Shown in pieces: positions 32,301-38,794 of a stretch of 64,000 bases of DNA (its first letter is position 1; every line of letters begins with the position of its first letter). The notes below the pieces were generated by a model. That model worked only from the letters and a program-made list of their open reading frames with translations, did not search any database and was not told the origin of the DNA. Both the position numbers and the translations under genes were made by a program. The stretch comes from Niveibacterium umoris (GTDB lineage: Bacteria > Pseudomonadota > Gammaproteobacteria > Burkholderiales > Rhodocyclaceae): assembly GCF_014197015.1 (NCBI RefSeq), contig NZ_JACIET010000001.1, positions 2,108,001 through 2,172,000 of the forward strand. Direction: 5' to 3'.

Positions 32301-33482
32301 CTTGTTGCGATGGCTGTAGCGGTTCATCCGCGCCAGCCCCGAATCGACCACGTAGCGGATGCCCGGCACCGTCAGCGAGGTCTCGGCCACGTTGGTCGAG
32401 AGCACGACGCGGCGCCCATTCGAACGCGAGAACACGCGCGCCTGCTCGGCGGCGGTCTGGCGTGCGAACAGCGGCAGGATCTCGGCGCCCGGCGGGTGGT
32501 TCTTGCGCAGCGCCTCGGCCGCCTCGCGGATCTCGCGCTCGCCGGGCAGGAAGACCAGCACGTCACCCGGCCCCTCGCGCTGCAGCTCGCTCACCGCGTC
32601 GCAGATCGCTTCGTACAGATCCTTGTTCGGATTGCGGTTCTTCGATTCCGCGACGCGCACGCCTGCGCGCACAGGCGGCTTCTCGACCGCATCCTCGTCC
32701 TCGATCGGGCGGTAACGCACCTCGATCGGGTACAGACGACCGGACACCTCGATCACCGGTGCGGGCTTGCCGTGCTGCGCGAAGTGGTTGGCGAAGCGCT
32801 CGGCGTCCAGCGTCGCCGAGGTCACGATCACCTTCAGGTCCGGCCGCTTGGGCAGCAATTGCTTGAGGAAGCCGAGCAGGAAGTCGATGTTCAGGCTGCG
32901 TTCGTGCGCCTCGTCGATGATCAGCGTGTCGTAGGCGGCCAGTAGCGGGTCACCCTGCGTTTCGGCGAGCAGGATGCCGTCGGTCATCAGCTTGATGTAG
33001 CTCTCGCGCTTCGTGTGGTCGGTGAAACGCACCTTGAAGCCGACCGTCGTACCGAGCTCGCTCTGCAATTCCTCGGCGATGCGCGTCGCCGTCGCCCGCG
33101 CCGCCAGCCGCCGCGGCTGCGTGTGGCCAATCAGCCCCGCCTCGCCCCGCCCCAGCTCCAGGCAAATCTTCGGCAGCTGTGTCGTCTTGCCCGAGCCCGT
33201 CTCGCCGCAAACGATCACCACCTGGTGCGTACGGATCGCCTCGGCGATCTCCGCCCGCCGGCCACTGACCGGCAGCTCCTCCGGGAAGCTGGGCTTAGGC
33301 AGATTGGCCCGGCGCGTCGCACGCTCGGCAATCGACGCCTCGAACTTCGTACGCAGCGCCTCCGGCAAGTCGGCAAGCGCATTTGCGCGCTGAGGCAGCT
33401 CACGCAGCGCGCGGCGCAGGCGCGGACGGTCGGCGGAAAGGACGAGGTCGATCAGGTGCTGCGGAGGCATTGCGGGAAACAA
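29352..33482 (-). CDS. hrpA: ATP-dependent RNA helicase HrpA
   Basis: The 1376-residue DEAH/RHA helicase has Walker A GETGSGKT (93-100), DEAH (190-193), SATLD, the motif VI region QRAGRCGRV, then HA2, OB-fold (DUF1605) and the long DUF3418 C-terminal region characteristic of HrpA. E. coli HrpA (about 1300 residues) is a ribosome-rescue helicase that acts on stalled or collided ribosomes. An Ala/Pro-rich insertion (about residues 1060-1095) interrupts the C-terminal part. The start could be 33482 or the ATG at 33470. A degraded copy of its N-terminal coding region lies at 34984-35153, 1.5 kb upstream in the same orientation. Confidence 0.97.
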   Translation of the reverse strand: MFPAMPPQHLIDLVLSADRPRLRRALRELPQRANALADLPEALRTKFEASIAERATRRANLPKPSFPEELPVSGRRAEIAEAIRTHQVVIVCGETGSGKTTQLPKICLELGRGEAGLIGHTQPRRLAARATATRIAEELQSELGTTVGFKVRFTDHTKRESYIKLMTDGILLAETQGDPLLAAYDTLIIDEAHERSLNIDFLLGFLKQLLPKRPDLKVIVTSATLDAERFANHFAQHGKPAPVIEVSGRLYPIEVRYRPIEDEDAVEKPPVRAGVRVAESKNRNPNKDLYEAICDAVSELQREGPGDVLVFLPGEREIREAAEALRKNHPPGAEILPLFARQTAAEQARVFSRSNGRRVVLSTNVAETSLTVPGIRYVVDSGLARMNRYSHRNKVELLQIEKIAQSAAKQRAGRCGRVQNGICIRLYDEEDFNRRLAHTEPEILRSSLAGVILRMKSLRLGAVEEFPFLEAPLPRMIADGYQLLNELGATDDANNLTAIGRELAKLPLDPKIGRMILAARDRGALREVLIIAAALSVQDPRERPQEQSGTADQAHAKFRSSPDSKDEPKSEFLWFVNAWKAFDHVWKHESSSKQKAWCKQHFLNWMRMREWRDIHGQLHSLCAEHGWKESELPASYEAIHKALLTGLLGHIGCRVEDGGDTNKGPAAGSYLGARAIKFWPHPGSYLKKTVGKWLMAAELIDTSRLYARCVAKIEPEWVEEVGAHLIKRSVYEPHWEKKFGAVRAWERGVLHGITLYPRRAVGYAEHDPKLCRELLIREGLVQGDVDEAALRQMGFLTHNQRLMAEIERLEHKTRRPDVLVDDELIYAFYDAQIPDNVTDLRSFEAWRKTAERANAKGLFLVREQLMRHEAEGATSDRFPAGFEVLGQKLKLTYLHEPNDAEDGVTLTVPLAMLNQIPLARCEWLVPGLLEEKVTALLKTVPQKHRHRLQPIGQSSKAFIEQVEAGEVNREDGLMRALQKFVEDRVSLKLPLESFRPENLNPHCFMNFRVIDEHGRVLGMSRNLPELRTRLKDQVQAAFKAAQVPGSMGAQLAALKVAGKPAEASPEPAQRGAAAKPGAPSPQAEASAKSQPAQLSGLTSWSFGELPELLEVKVAGRMVIGFPALQDDGESVSLTAVDTEEEAARVHRKGLARLFALALKDQVKAVEKLPGLRELALHFIPFGTEAELKAQLVAATLERTCLMDPLPTNADAFAQRAQDAKSRISLVAQELMRLAGALVVEHASLTKRFLTLKGQPDTLADLQQQLAKLMPKNFLLAYPFEKLTHFSRYLKAMGVRIDKLRTNPARDLQLLAEWKSLAQPFEREWLAKAKAGVIDPQLEEFRWLLEELRVGLFAQELKTPMPVSVKRLQKIWDARPR

Positions 33483-33741
33483 GTAGTCGCTGGTGAGACG
33501 GGAGGCCGGATTCTAGCCCCTCGTCGACCGCAGGATCGATCGGGCGGAGAAGACGTTCAACACTGAATCAATGACGCGCAGACATGCGATCCGTGAAGCA
33601 CATCACACAATCCATTCGACGATTCACGCCTTTGAGCCGGTTTTCAGGGATTTTCGAGTCTGCGATACGTTGTCCTGCGCAAGACTCTTGAAGACTTCTG
33701 GCCCGCAGGCCCAGCCGCCCCCCCGTCGGAAGAAGCAGAGA

Positions 33742-34941
33742 ATGGAACTGGTTGAATTGCGTGAGAGTTCGTCTCCAGACCTCGCTGGCCATGCCCGGAT
33801 CAGTGCGACCCTGAAGCCGGCGAATGGCAGTGACTTTGAAGTCTGGTTCGAAGTGCCTGCGCATTTGGCGGACCAAATCAGCCGCGGCGGAAACCCTTGG
33901 GTACTCGTGATGCTTCCGTACGCGATGCAGACAGGAGAAGCAATTTCGCTAAGCCTGCCTGTTGACCCCGCGCTCCTTGAAAACATCAAGGGCCTCCAAA
34001 TGCAGTGGCGTCAGTGGCACCCCGAATTGCAAACCGTTAACGTGCAGGCCCCGAAAGCAACCTTGCGCCCGGATTCTGCAAAACGAACTGCAGTCTTTTT
34101 CTCTGGCGGGGTCGACTCTTGGTTCACCACGATGCGCCATGCGCCGGATCAGTATCCGGATGCAATCGGAACGGTAGATGACCTGATCTTCGTGCACGGC
34201 TTCGACATCCCGCTCGCGCACGGTCATGAATTCCTGAAGATGAAGGCACTTCTTGAACGCGCGGCACGCAGCATCTCTCGCGACCTGATTGTGGTGCGAA
34301 CCAACCTGCGCCGGCCGGGTTCCCCATGGGCGAAGGCTTGGGGAAGACTGTGTCACGGTGCGGCGCTGGCAAGCATCGGCATGTTGCTGGAGCACCGCTT
34401 TGGAAAGATCCTGATTGGATCATCGTATTCATACGGCGCCCTGTTCCCTTGGGGGTCTCACCCCCTCACCGATCCCTTGTTCTCGACCTCCAGTCTCGAC
34501 GTGAAGCATGACGCCGCCATGTACGACCGGGTCGAGAAGACTGCGTTCATTGCAAACCACGACGTGGCGCTTGAACACCTTCATGTGTGCTACGCGAATG
34601 GGTCGGCCGACAACTGCGGCGTATGTGCGAAATGCATACGAACTATGGCCACCCTGCAATTGACAGGCGTTTCGCAAGAGAAGCTGCCGTTCGCCGAACC
34701 GTTCAGTCTGGATCGCACTCGCAAGACCTATCTGGCAGACGCAAGCGACGAGGCCTTCTTCTACGAAATCCGCGATGCCGCCCGGTCAAAGGGCAACGCC
34801 GCAATCGAATCCGCAGCGAATCGAGCGATTTCGAGCTCCAGAATCAAGCGACCAATACTGGCCCTGCTGAACAGACTCAGAACGATTCCGGGGCTCTGGC
34901 GAGCAGGAAGCTTGGCCAGCGCAAAAGTGATCGGCCTCTAG
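33742..34941 (+). CDS. QueC-like PP-loop ATP pyrophosphatase with extra N-terminal domain
   Basis: The 399-residue protein has an N-terminal region of about 110 residues with strand-rich sequence (DFEVWFEVPAHLADQI) that I do not recognise. A PP-loop domain follows with SGGVDS at 121-126 and a QueC-type zinc motif C283-x8-C292-x2-C295-x2-C298 (in NCGVCAKC). QueC adenylates and amidates the deazaguanine precursor of queuosine, and relatives are found in biosynthetic and antiviral systems (QatC, some CBASS). Codon usage and base composition are less GC-rich than in hrpA next door, pointing to acquisition. It sits between hrpA and an hrpA relic, with no queDEF or defence partners. The actual substrate is unknown. 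Confidence 0.75.
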   Translation: MELVELRESSSPDLAGHARISATLKPANGSDFEVWFEVPAHLADQISRGGNPWVLVMLPYAMQTGEAISLSLPVDPALLENIKGLQMQWRQWHPELQTVNVQAPKATLRPDSAKRTAVFFSGGVDSWFTTMRHAPDQYPDAIGTVDDLIFVHGFDIPLAHGHEFLKMKALLERAARSISRDLIVVRTNLRRPGSPWAKAWGRLCHGAALASIGMLLEHRFGKILIGSSYSYGALFPWGSHPLTDPLFSTSSLDVKHDAAMYDRVEKTAFIANHDVALEHLHVCYANGSADNCGVCAKCIRTMATLQLTGVSQEKLPFAEPFSLDRTRKTYLADASDEAFFYEIRDAARSKGNAAIESAANRAISSSRIKRPILALLNRLRTIPGLWRAGSLASAKVIGL

Positions 34942-34983
34942 TTTCGGGCCCTCCGTCATGCCTGCCCGCGTGAAGAGCTCAGA

Positions 34984-35153
34984 GGCGACGACATGTCGCT
35001 GCGGCTGCGTATGGCCGATCAGCCCGCCCAAGTTCAAGGCAGATCTTCGACTGCTGCGTCATCCTGCCCGAGCCGGTCTCGCCGCCAACGATCACCAACT
35101 GATGCCTGCGGATCGTCTCGGCGATCTCCGCCCGGCGGCCGCCGACCGACTCT
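34984..35153 (-). pseudogene. Degraded copy of the hrpA Walker A region
   Basis: This stretch aligns over about 165 bases to the hrpA segment around 33103-33275 on the same strand. On the minus strand it reads GGRRAEIAETIRRHQLVIVG, then GETGSGRMTQQSKICLEL, a frameshift from an 11-base deletion, and GLIGHTQPQRHVVAS. The Walker A lysine is changed to arginine, so it cannot encode a working helicase. It is a partial duplication left behind next to an acquired gene. The rest of the gap 34942-35421 contains no other gene I can support; the promoter of the following gene must lie in 35154-35421. Confidence 0.85.
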
Positions 35154-35421
35154 GATCGACCGACGCAGGCTTGACAGGCATCTCGCTCGGATTTTGATTG
35201 CGGGAACTCACTGGTAGATTGGGGGCGCTTTCAGGTTTTTTGCTTTGCATTAAGGCAGAACACCACCTAAAACGATCCGAGACCCCAGCGCAATGAACGT
35301 CGAGCCGGCGACAGAGGCGCCTCAATCGAAGACATGATCACAGACTGGACGAAAAGCACCCCGCCGCACACGTCGAACGTTATGCCTTTCAACAGCAGAT
35401 AGCCGACACCACTTCCTATCT

Positions 35422-36300
35422 ATGGCCCACGCCCCCGCTGACGAACCCCCGATTGACACTACGCTTGCTCATTACATGGAAGAGCGGGCTTTGGCGATTG
35501 CTCTAGAGAAGGCAAAAACGCCCGAACAGCGTGCGAAAGTCGAACGCTTGATTGCACTGCGCGACGTTCTCATGCAACGCCGTGATTCTTTCTCGAAGGA
35601 CGCTGTTGCCAAGCGACACGCTCGCGGCGAGATCTATTCGAAGGCGAGGGTCGCAGCCATCAACGCTATGGGCCCAAGCAAGACCGACCTGGAGGACAAC
35701 GTTAACAGCCTCTATCTGCGTCAAGCAGATTCCGAGGGCGTGTTAAAGGCACACGCTCGCTCGCACTTTGCATATGTCCTCGTGTCGGCGCGACTTCAGT
35801 TGGCGCACATGCCTCCGGACATCGCGGATGCTGCTCGCGATATTCAAGGGCACGAGGAATCCTTTGCCGCCGCCTGGATTGGCGCCATCGGTGACGCGGG
35901 CTTCAAGACCGAAATACGCCAATTACAGCGTGAAGCACTGCGTTTCCTCCGTACTTCGACCCGCCCCATGTATCTGGTCACGCATCCAGTGCCCGTCGCC
36001 TTCGATGATGGCGAAGCCCAAGACTTGGGGAAAGCATGGAACAAGCTCGATGACCTGGCGTTGGAAATCGGCGTGGAACCGTTATCAACCTTTATTGCAC
36101 TCCCTGATGAAGAAGGCTGCGGTCTCGGTTCCACCAGTCGAATCCTGAGCACAGTCCACGCGCTGATCGGAGCGTTACAGACTCCCGGACGCAAGTTTCC
36201 GTCGAAACGTGCCATTGGCTCTGTGCTGACAAAGATTCACGCTGCCTTGCTGCAACTCGGTGAAACAGGAGGCAGCGCGTACTTCGAGGTCGACATATGA
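35422..36300 (+). CDS. Unrecognised soluble protein
   Basis: This is a 292-residue protein with a charged, helix-rich N-terminal half (AIALEKAKTPEQRAKVERLI, then RRDSFSKDAVAKRHARGE), no signal peptide and no membrane segment. The C-terminal half is mixed (MYLVTHPVPVAFDDGEAQDL, STFIALPDEEGCGLGSTSRI). I do not recognise a family or catalytic motif. Like its neighbours up to 42 kb it is less GC-rich than the rest of the window, and it sits alone after the hrpA relic. No clear ribosome-binding site is seen; a large part of the sequence could be an alpha-helical scaffold. Confidence 0.6.
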   Translation: MAHAPADEPPIDTTLAHYMEERALAIALEKAKTPEQRAKVERLIALRDVLMQRRDSFSKDAVAKRHARGEIYSKARVAAINAMGPSKTDLEDNVNSLYLRQADSEGVLKAHARSHFAYVLVSARLQLAHMPPDIADAARDIQGHEESFAAAWIGAIGDAGFKTEIRQLQREALRFLRTSTRPMYLVTHPVPVAFDDGEAQDLGKAWNKLDDLALEIGVEPLSTFIALPDEEGCGLGSTSRILSTVHALIGALQTPGRKFPSKRAIGSVLTKIHAALLQLGETGGSAYFEVDI

Positions 36301-36347
36301 CCCACCGCTGCGCCACACCGCTAAAGGCGCGGCCCAGTTTGTCACCC

Positions 36348-36408
36348 AACCGGCCCCCCAAACTGCTGCGCAGTTTGGGTCACCTCGGCTGGCGCTCGGG
36401 CGCCGGTT
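36348..36408. repeat. Nested inverted repeats after the unknown gene
   Basis: An outer pair AACCGGC (36348-36354) / GCCGGTT (36402-36408) encloses a perfect 10-base hairpin CCCAAACTGC-TGC-GCAGTTTGGG (36357-36379) and a small GGCGC-TCGG-GCGCC hairpin (36391-36404) that competes with the outer stem. There is no T-tract, so it is not a simple terminator. It may be a structured 3' end or a mobile-element remnant. Confidence 0.5.
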
Positions 36409-36451
36409 ACCTTCCACTTTGCTTCTAAAGCCTCACACCAAAGGAGCGCAG

Positions 36452-36883
36452 ATGCGCGGACTCAAAGGCCTGCTGAAACGCAAGATCGCAATCACCGCGA
36501 TTTTCTGGTGCATTCCTCTTTTGCTGTTCCCCGGTTCGTGGTTCGTTGCGCTTGGCGTGCCGAGTCCGGAGCCCATTGCCATTGCACGCCTTCTCGGCGC
36601 TGCGTATCTGGCATTACTCGTGGGCTATTACGGCGGATTGCGAAGCATTGAAAGCGGACAGATTCCCTTTGACACAATGCACATGGGCATCGCGAGCAAC
36701 GGTCTGGCGGCGATTCTTATTGCCTACTTCGGTGCCACCGGTGCGTGGAAGGACTGGGGCCTCGGCGCTACCGTGTTCATATGGGTCTCCGCTGCCGGTG
36801 CTTTTTCAATTGCGCTCAGCCTCATTCGCTATCGCTTGCGCTATGCCCCCGCAAAAGCAGGCGAACCAGGCCGACAAGCCTAG
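36452..36883 (+). CDS. Small four-helix membrane protein of unknown function
   Basis: The 143-residue protein starts at an ATG preceded by AAAGGAG. It has four predicted membrane helices (IAITAIFWCIPLLLFPGSWF, ARLLGAAYLALLVGYYGGL, ASNGLAAILIAYFGATGAW, ATVFIWVSAAGAFSIALSLI) and a basic cytoplasmic tail. The motif ESGQIPFDTMHMGIASNG between helices 2 and 3 is also found, in broken form, in the relic at 37965-38258, so the region once carried two relatives. I do not recognise the family. Confidence 0.7.
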   Translation: MRGLKGLLKRKIAITAIFWCIPLLLFPGSWFVALGVPSPEPIAIARLLGAAYLALLVGYYGGLRSIESGQIPFDTMHMGIASNGLAAILIAYFGATGAWKDWGLGATVFIWVSAAGAFSIALSLIRYRLRYAPAKAGEPGRQA

Positions 36884-36944
36884 GCCGCGCTAGCCGCAGC
36901 GGGTAGATTGCAGACGTTTTGACTTCCCTCTGAAGGAGACGATC

Positions 36945-37334
36945 TTGCTCAAGGGTTCTTGTCACTGCGGGGCCGTTTCGTGGACCTTTGCCGGAATGCC
37001 CGAATCAGCGACCGCATGCAATTGCACCGTCTGTCGTCGCTATGGCAGCTTGTGGGCTTACGACTTCGAGAATGAAGGCATCACGGTCGCCGGGCCGAGC
37101 AAGTGCTACACACGGGGCAAGGCCATCGAGTTTCACTTCTGCCCGACCTGTGGTTGTGTCGCCTTCTGGCGGGCTCAGAGAGTCGACGATGAAGGCCGGC
37201 GGCGCATCGCTGTGAACCTGCGCCTCACTGAACCCGGTCCAATCGCGTCCTTGCCAATCGATCACTTCGACGGTCTGGATTCCTTCGACGACTTGCCCCG
37301 CGACGGTCGGCGCTTACGGGATCTCTGGTTCTGA
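36945..37334 (+). CDS. GFA family protein (Mss4-like, CENP-V/GFA)
   Basis: The 129-residue protein begins at a TTG preceded by AAGGAG; no ATG in this frame suits better. It carries the GFA zinc pattern with GSCHCGAVSWTF, ATACNCTVCRRYGSLW and HFCPTCGCVAFWR, that is CxC, CxxC and CxxC cysteines. The family is named after glutathione-dependent formaldehyde-activating enzyme, but most members have no proven reaction. No formaldehyde dehydrogenase gene is nearby. Confidence 0.9.
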   Translation: MLKGSCHCGAVSWTFAGMPESATACNCTVCRRYGSLWAYDFENEGITVAGPSKCYTRGKAIEFHFCPTCGCVAFWRAQRVDDEGRRRIAVNLRLTEPGPIASLPIDHFDGLDSFDDLPRDGRRLRDLWF

Positions 37335-37717
37335 CGCTGCCGGGTCGCGGCACAGTGCGACCTCGCCCATTGCTTGAGGCGAGGTCAGGCAGCGTGCCTG
37401 CGTTCAAACGTTTGCTCCGGCGCGATGGCGAGACTGCAAACTCGATCCAACGCCGTTGATAGCCCTGAAGTGCCGCGCGGTCGCGGCCTGGCTTACCCGA
37501 CCGCGGTCGCCGCGTGCGTCGTGGCCTTCGAATCCACCGGGCTATTGAGCCCGGGCAAATCCCGCCCGTAATGCATTCGCCACGCTGATACCGACAGCCC
37601 AAGGGCGGGCCTATGCTGACAACGAGTTGCAGACTTGTTCGCGCGCCTGCCAATGTGATGAAACGGATCGGGCGAACGGCTGCCGTGCACGACCGTCGAT
37701 AACGCGGGACGCTGATC
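37335..37717. other. Gap containing the duplicated upstream region of the SulP gene
   Basis: No gene is supported. From about 37540 onward the sequence is a diverged copy of the region upstream of the intact SulP gene (41794-41964): shared stretches include GGGCCTATGCTGACA and CACGACCGTCGATAAC followed by GGGACGCTGATC immediately before ATGGATACGAAC in both copies. The earlier part (37335-37539) shows nothing I recognise. Confidence 0.7.
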
Positions 37718-37963
37718 ATGGATACGAACAACGCGCGGCAAGCGTGGGTGGGCGATGTGTGGGGCGGGTTGGCGGCGATGCTGGTGGCGCTACCGCCGGC
37801 AATCGCCTTCGGGGTGACGATCTTTGCGCCGCTGGGCGGCAGTTTCGGCCCGCACGGGGCGGTGGCGGGGATTCTAGGTGCGACGGCGCTGGGGCTGATC
37901 GCGTCGAGCTTCGGCGGCACCGACCGCCTAATTGCCGCCCCTTGCGCCCCGCGCACGGCTTGA
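37718..37963 (+). pseudogene. Truncated 5' copy of the SulP-STAS-cNMP gene
   Basis: The first 79 or so codons are almost identical to those of the intact gene at 41965: the first 74 bases are identical and a later run of about 110 bases is too, with differences clustered between. The frame then ends (APCAPRTA, stop at 37961-37963) where homology to SulP breaks off, and the sequence continues as an unrelated membrane-protein relic. It lacks nearly all the transport helices and cannot work as a transporter. Confidence 0.9.
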
Positions 37964-37964
37964 G

Positions 37965-38258
37965 GCCGCCACTGGCGTGAGCGCGAAAAGTGCGGTGCTC
38001 TTACGTCTTTACGGCGTTGCCAGCACCGCCTTGCTCGTGGGTTACGCCTTCGGCATTCCCGCGGCCGAAAGCGGGCAGTTCCCATGGGGCGTCGTATCGA
38101 TGGGGTGAGTGTCGAATGCGGGGGCGGCATTCCTGCTGCTGGGCAAAGCAAAGCCCCGCTCGGCCGGTTTCTGGATGGGCGTCTTTTTCGCACTCATCGC
38201 GATTGCGCTTGCGGTGAGTTTGGGTGCGCCCGGCCGCGCCCTCGCCAGGGCCAGGTAA
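37965..38258 (+). pseudogene. Relic of a four-helix membrane protein, paralogue of 36452-36883
   Basis: Translated from about 37965, the frame gives ATGVSAKSAVLLRLYGVAST, then ALLVGYAFGIPAAESGQFPW, a TGA at 38106-38108, and VSNAGAAFLLLGKAKPRSAG, ending at TAA 38256-38258. This matches the intact protein at 36452 from its PSPEPIAIARLLG segment onward (LALLVGYYGGLRSIESGQIP). The 5' third is missing, replaced by the truncated SulP copy, and the internal stop breaks the rest. Confidence 0.8.
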
Positions 38259-38794
38259 TGATGCGGTACCACTGACCGTCAAACAGAACAGGGAGGATGG
38301 TAGGTAATCGCTGCAATCAGAGTGGTTTCGCGCCCGGACACAAGCCTTCCTTTGCGTTCGGGCGCGAAACCACTCAATCGTCGTCACACAGACGAACGGC
38401 ACACACAACACGCGCCTCGTCTCGAATCTCGCGTGCAGGTTTCAGAACCATTGACCGCCGCGGTCAGCATGCATGCCACCCACACCCAAAAGAGGGTGCA
38501 TCTGGGCAACGCTCCCATGCAGCAAGTCATGACCCGGTCACTGCCAAACAGGGCAACTGGCCCCACGTCACTACTGGAACCGCATATCTCGTCGGCGGTT
38601 GACCTTGGTCATATCCGGCCCCTAAGCAAATCGGCGGCGCTAGCAGATTCAGCGGGATTTCTCGGAAATGCTGATTTGCTTCAAAACAAGAGGGCACCTA
38701 GAACAGAAGCAGACAGCGCCTTGCGCTGACAGCCCTTTGCGGCTCGCCCCGATCAAGGCACTGCACGTCCAGGAAATCGACAGCGGAGCCTCAC
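38259..38794. other. Gap with a long hairpin; otherwise no supported feature
   Basis: About 535 bases lie between the membrane-protein relic and the PEP-CTERM gene. The only strong structure is the 17-base inverted repeat at 38320-38375. Open frames across it are low-complexity Arg/His/Thr-rich translations without ribosome-binding sites. Just before the PEP-CTERM start, GGAG at about 38785 is a plausible ribosome-binding site. Confidence 0.5.
38320..38375. repeat. Perfect 17-base inverted repeat, 22-base loop
   Basis: The arms GAGTGGTTTCGCGCCCG (38320-38336) and its exact reverse complement (38359-38375) flank a 22-base spacer. There is no adjacent T-tract, and both flanking genes are broken or foreign, so it looks like a remnant of a small mobile element rather than a terminator. 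Confidence 0.75.

Noticed and set aside
35376-35386. AACGTTATGCC, resembling the end of an integron attC site
   Set aside because: No partner half-site or symmetrical attC structure was found next to the small genes at 35-37 kb, and no integrase is present. I do not support a gene-cassette array.
33742-36300. A Qat or CBASS defence operon
   Set aside because: Only the QueC-like component resembles those systems. The neighbouring 292-residue protein shows no ATPase, nuclease, cyclase or TatD motif, so a named defence system is not supported.
38322-38729. Possible small gene over the 17-base hairpin
   Set aside because: There is no ribosome-binding site, codon use is unlike that of neighbouring genes, and the frame runs straight through the inverted repeat.
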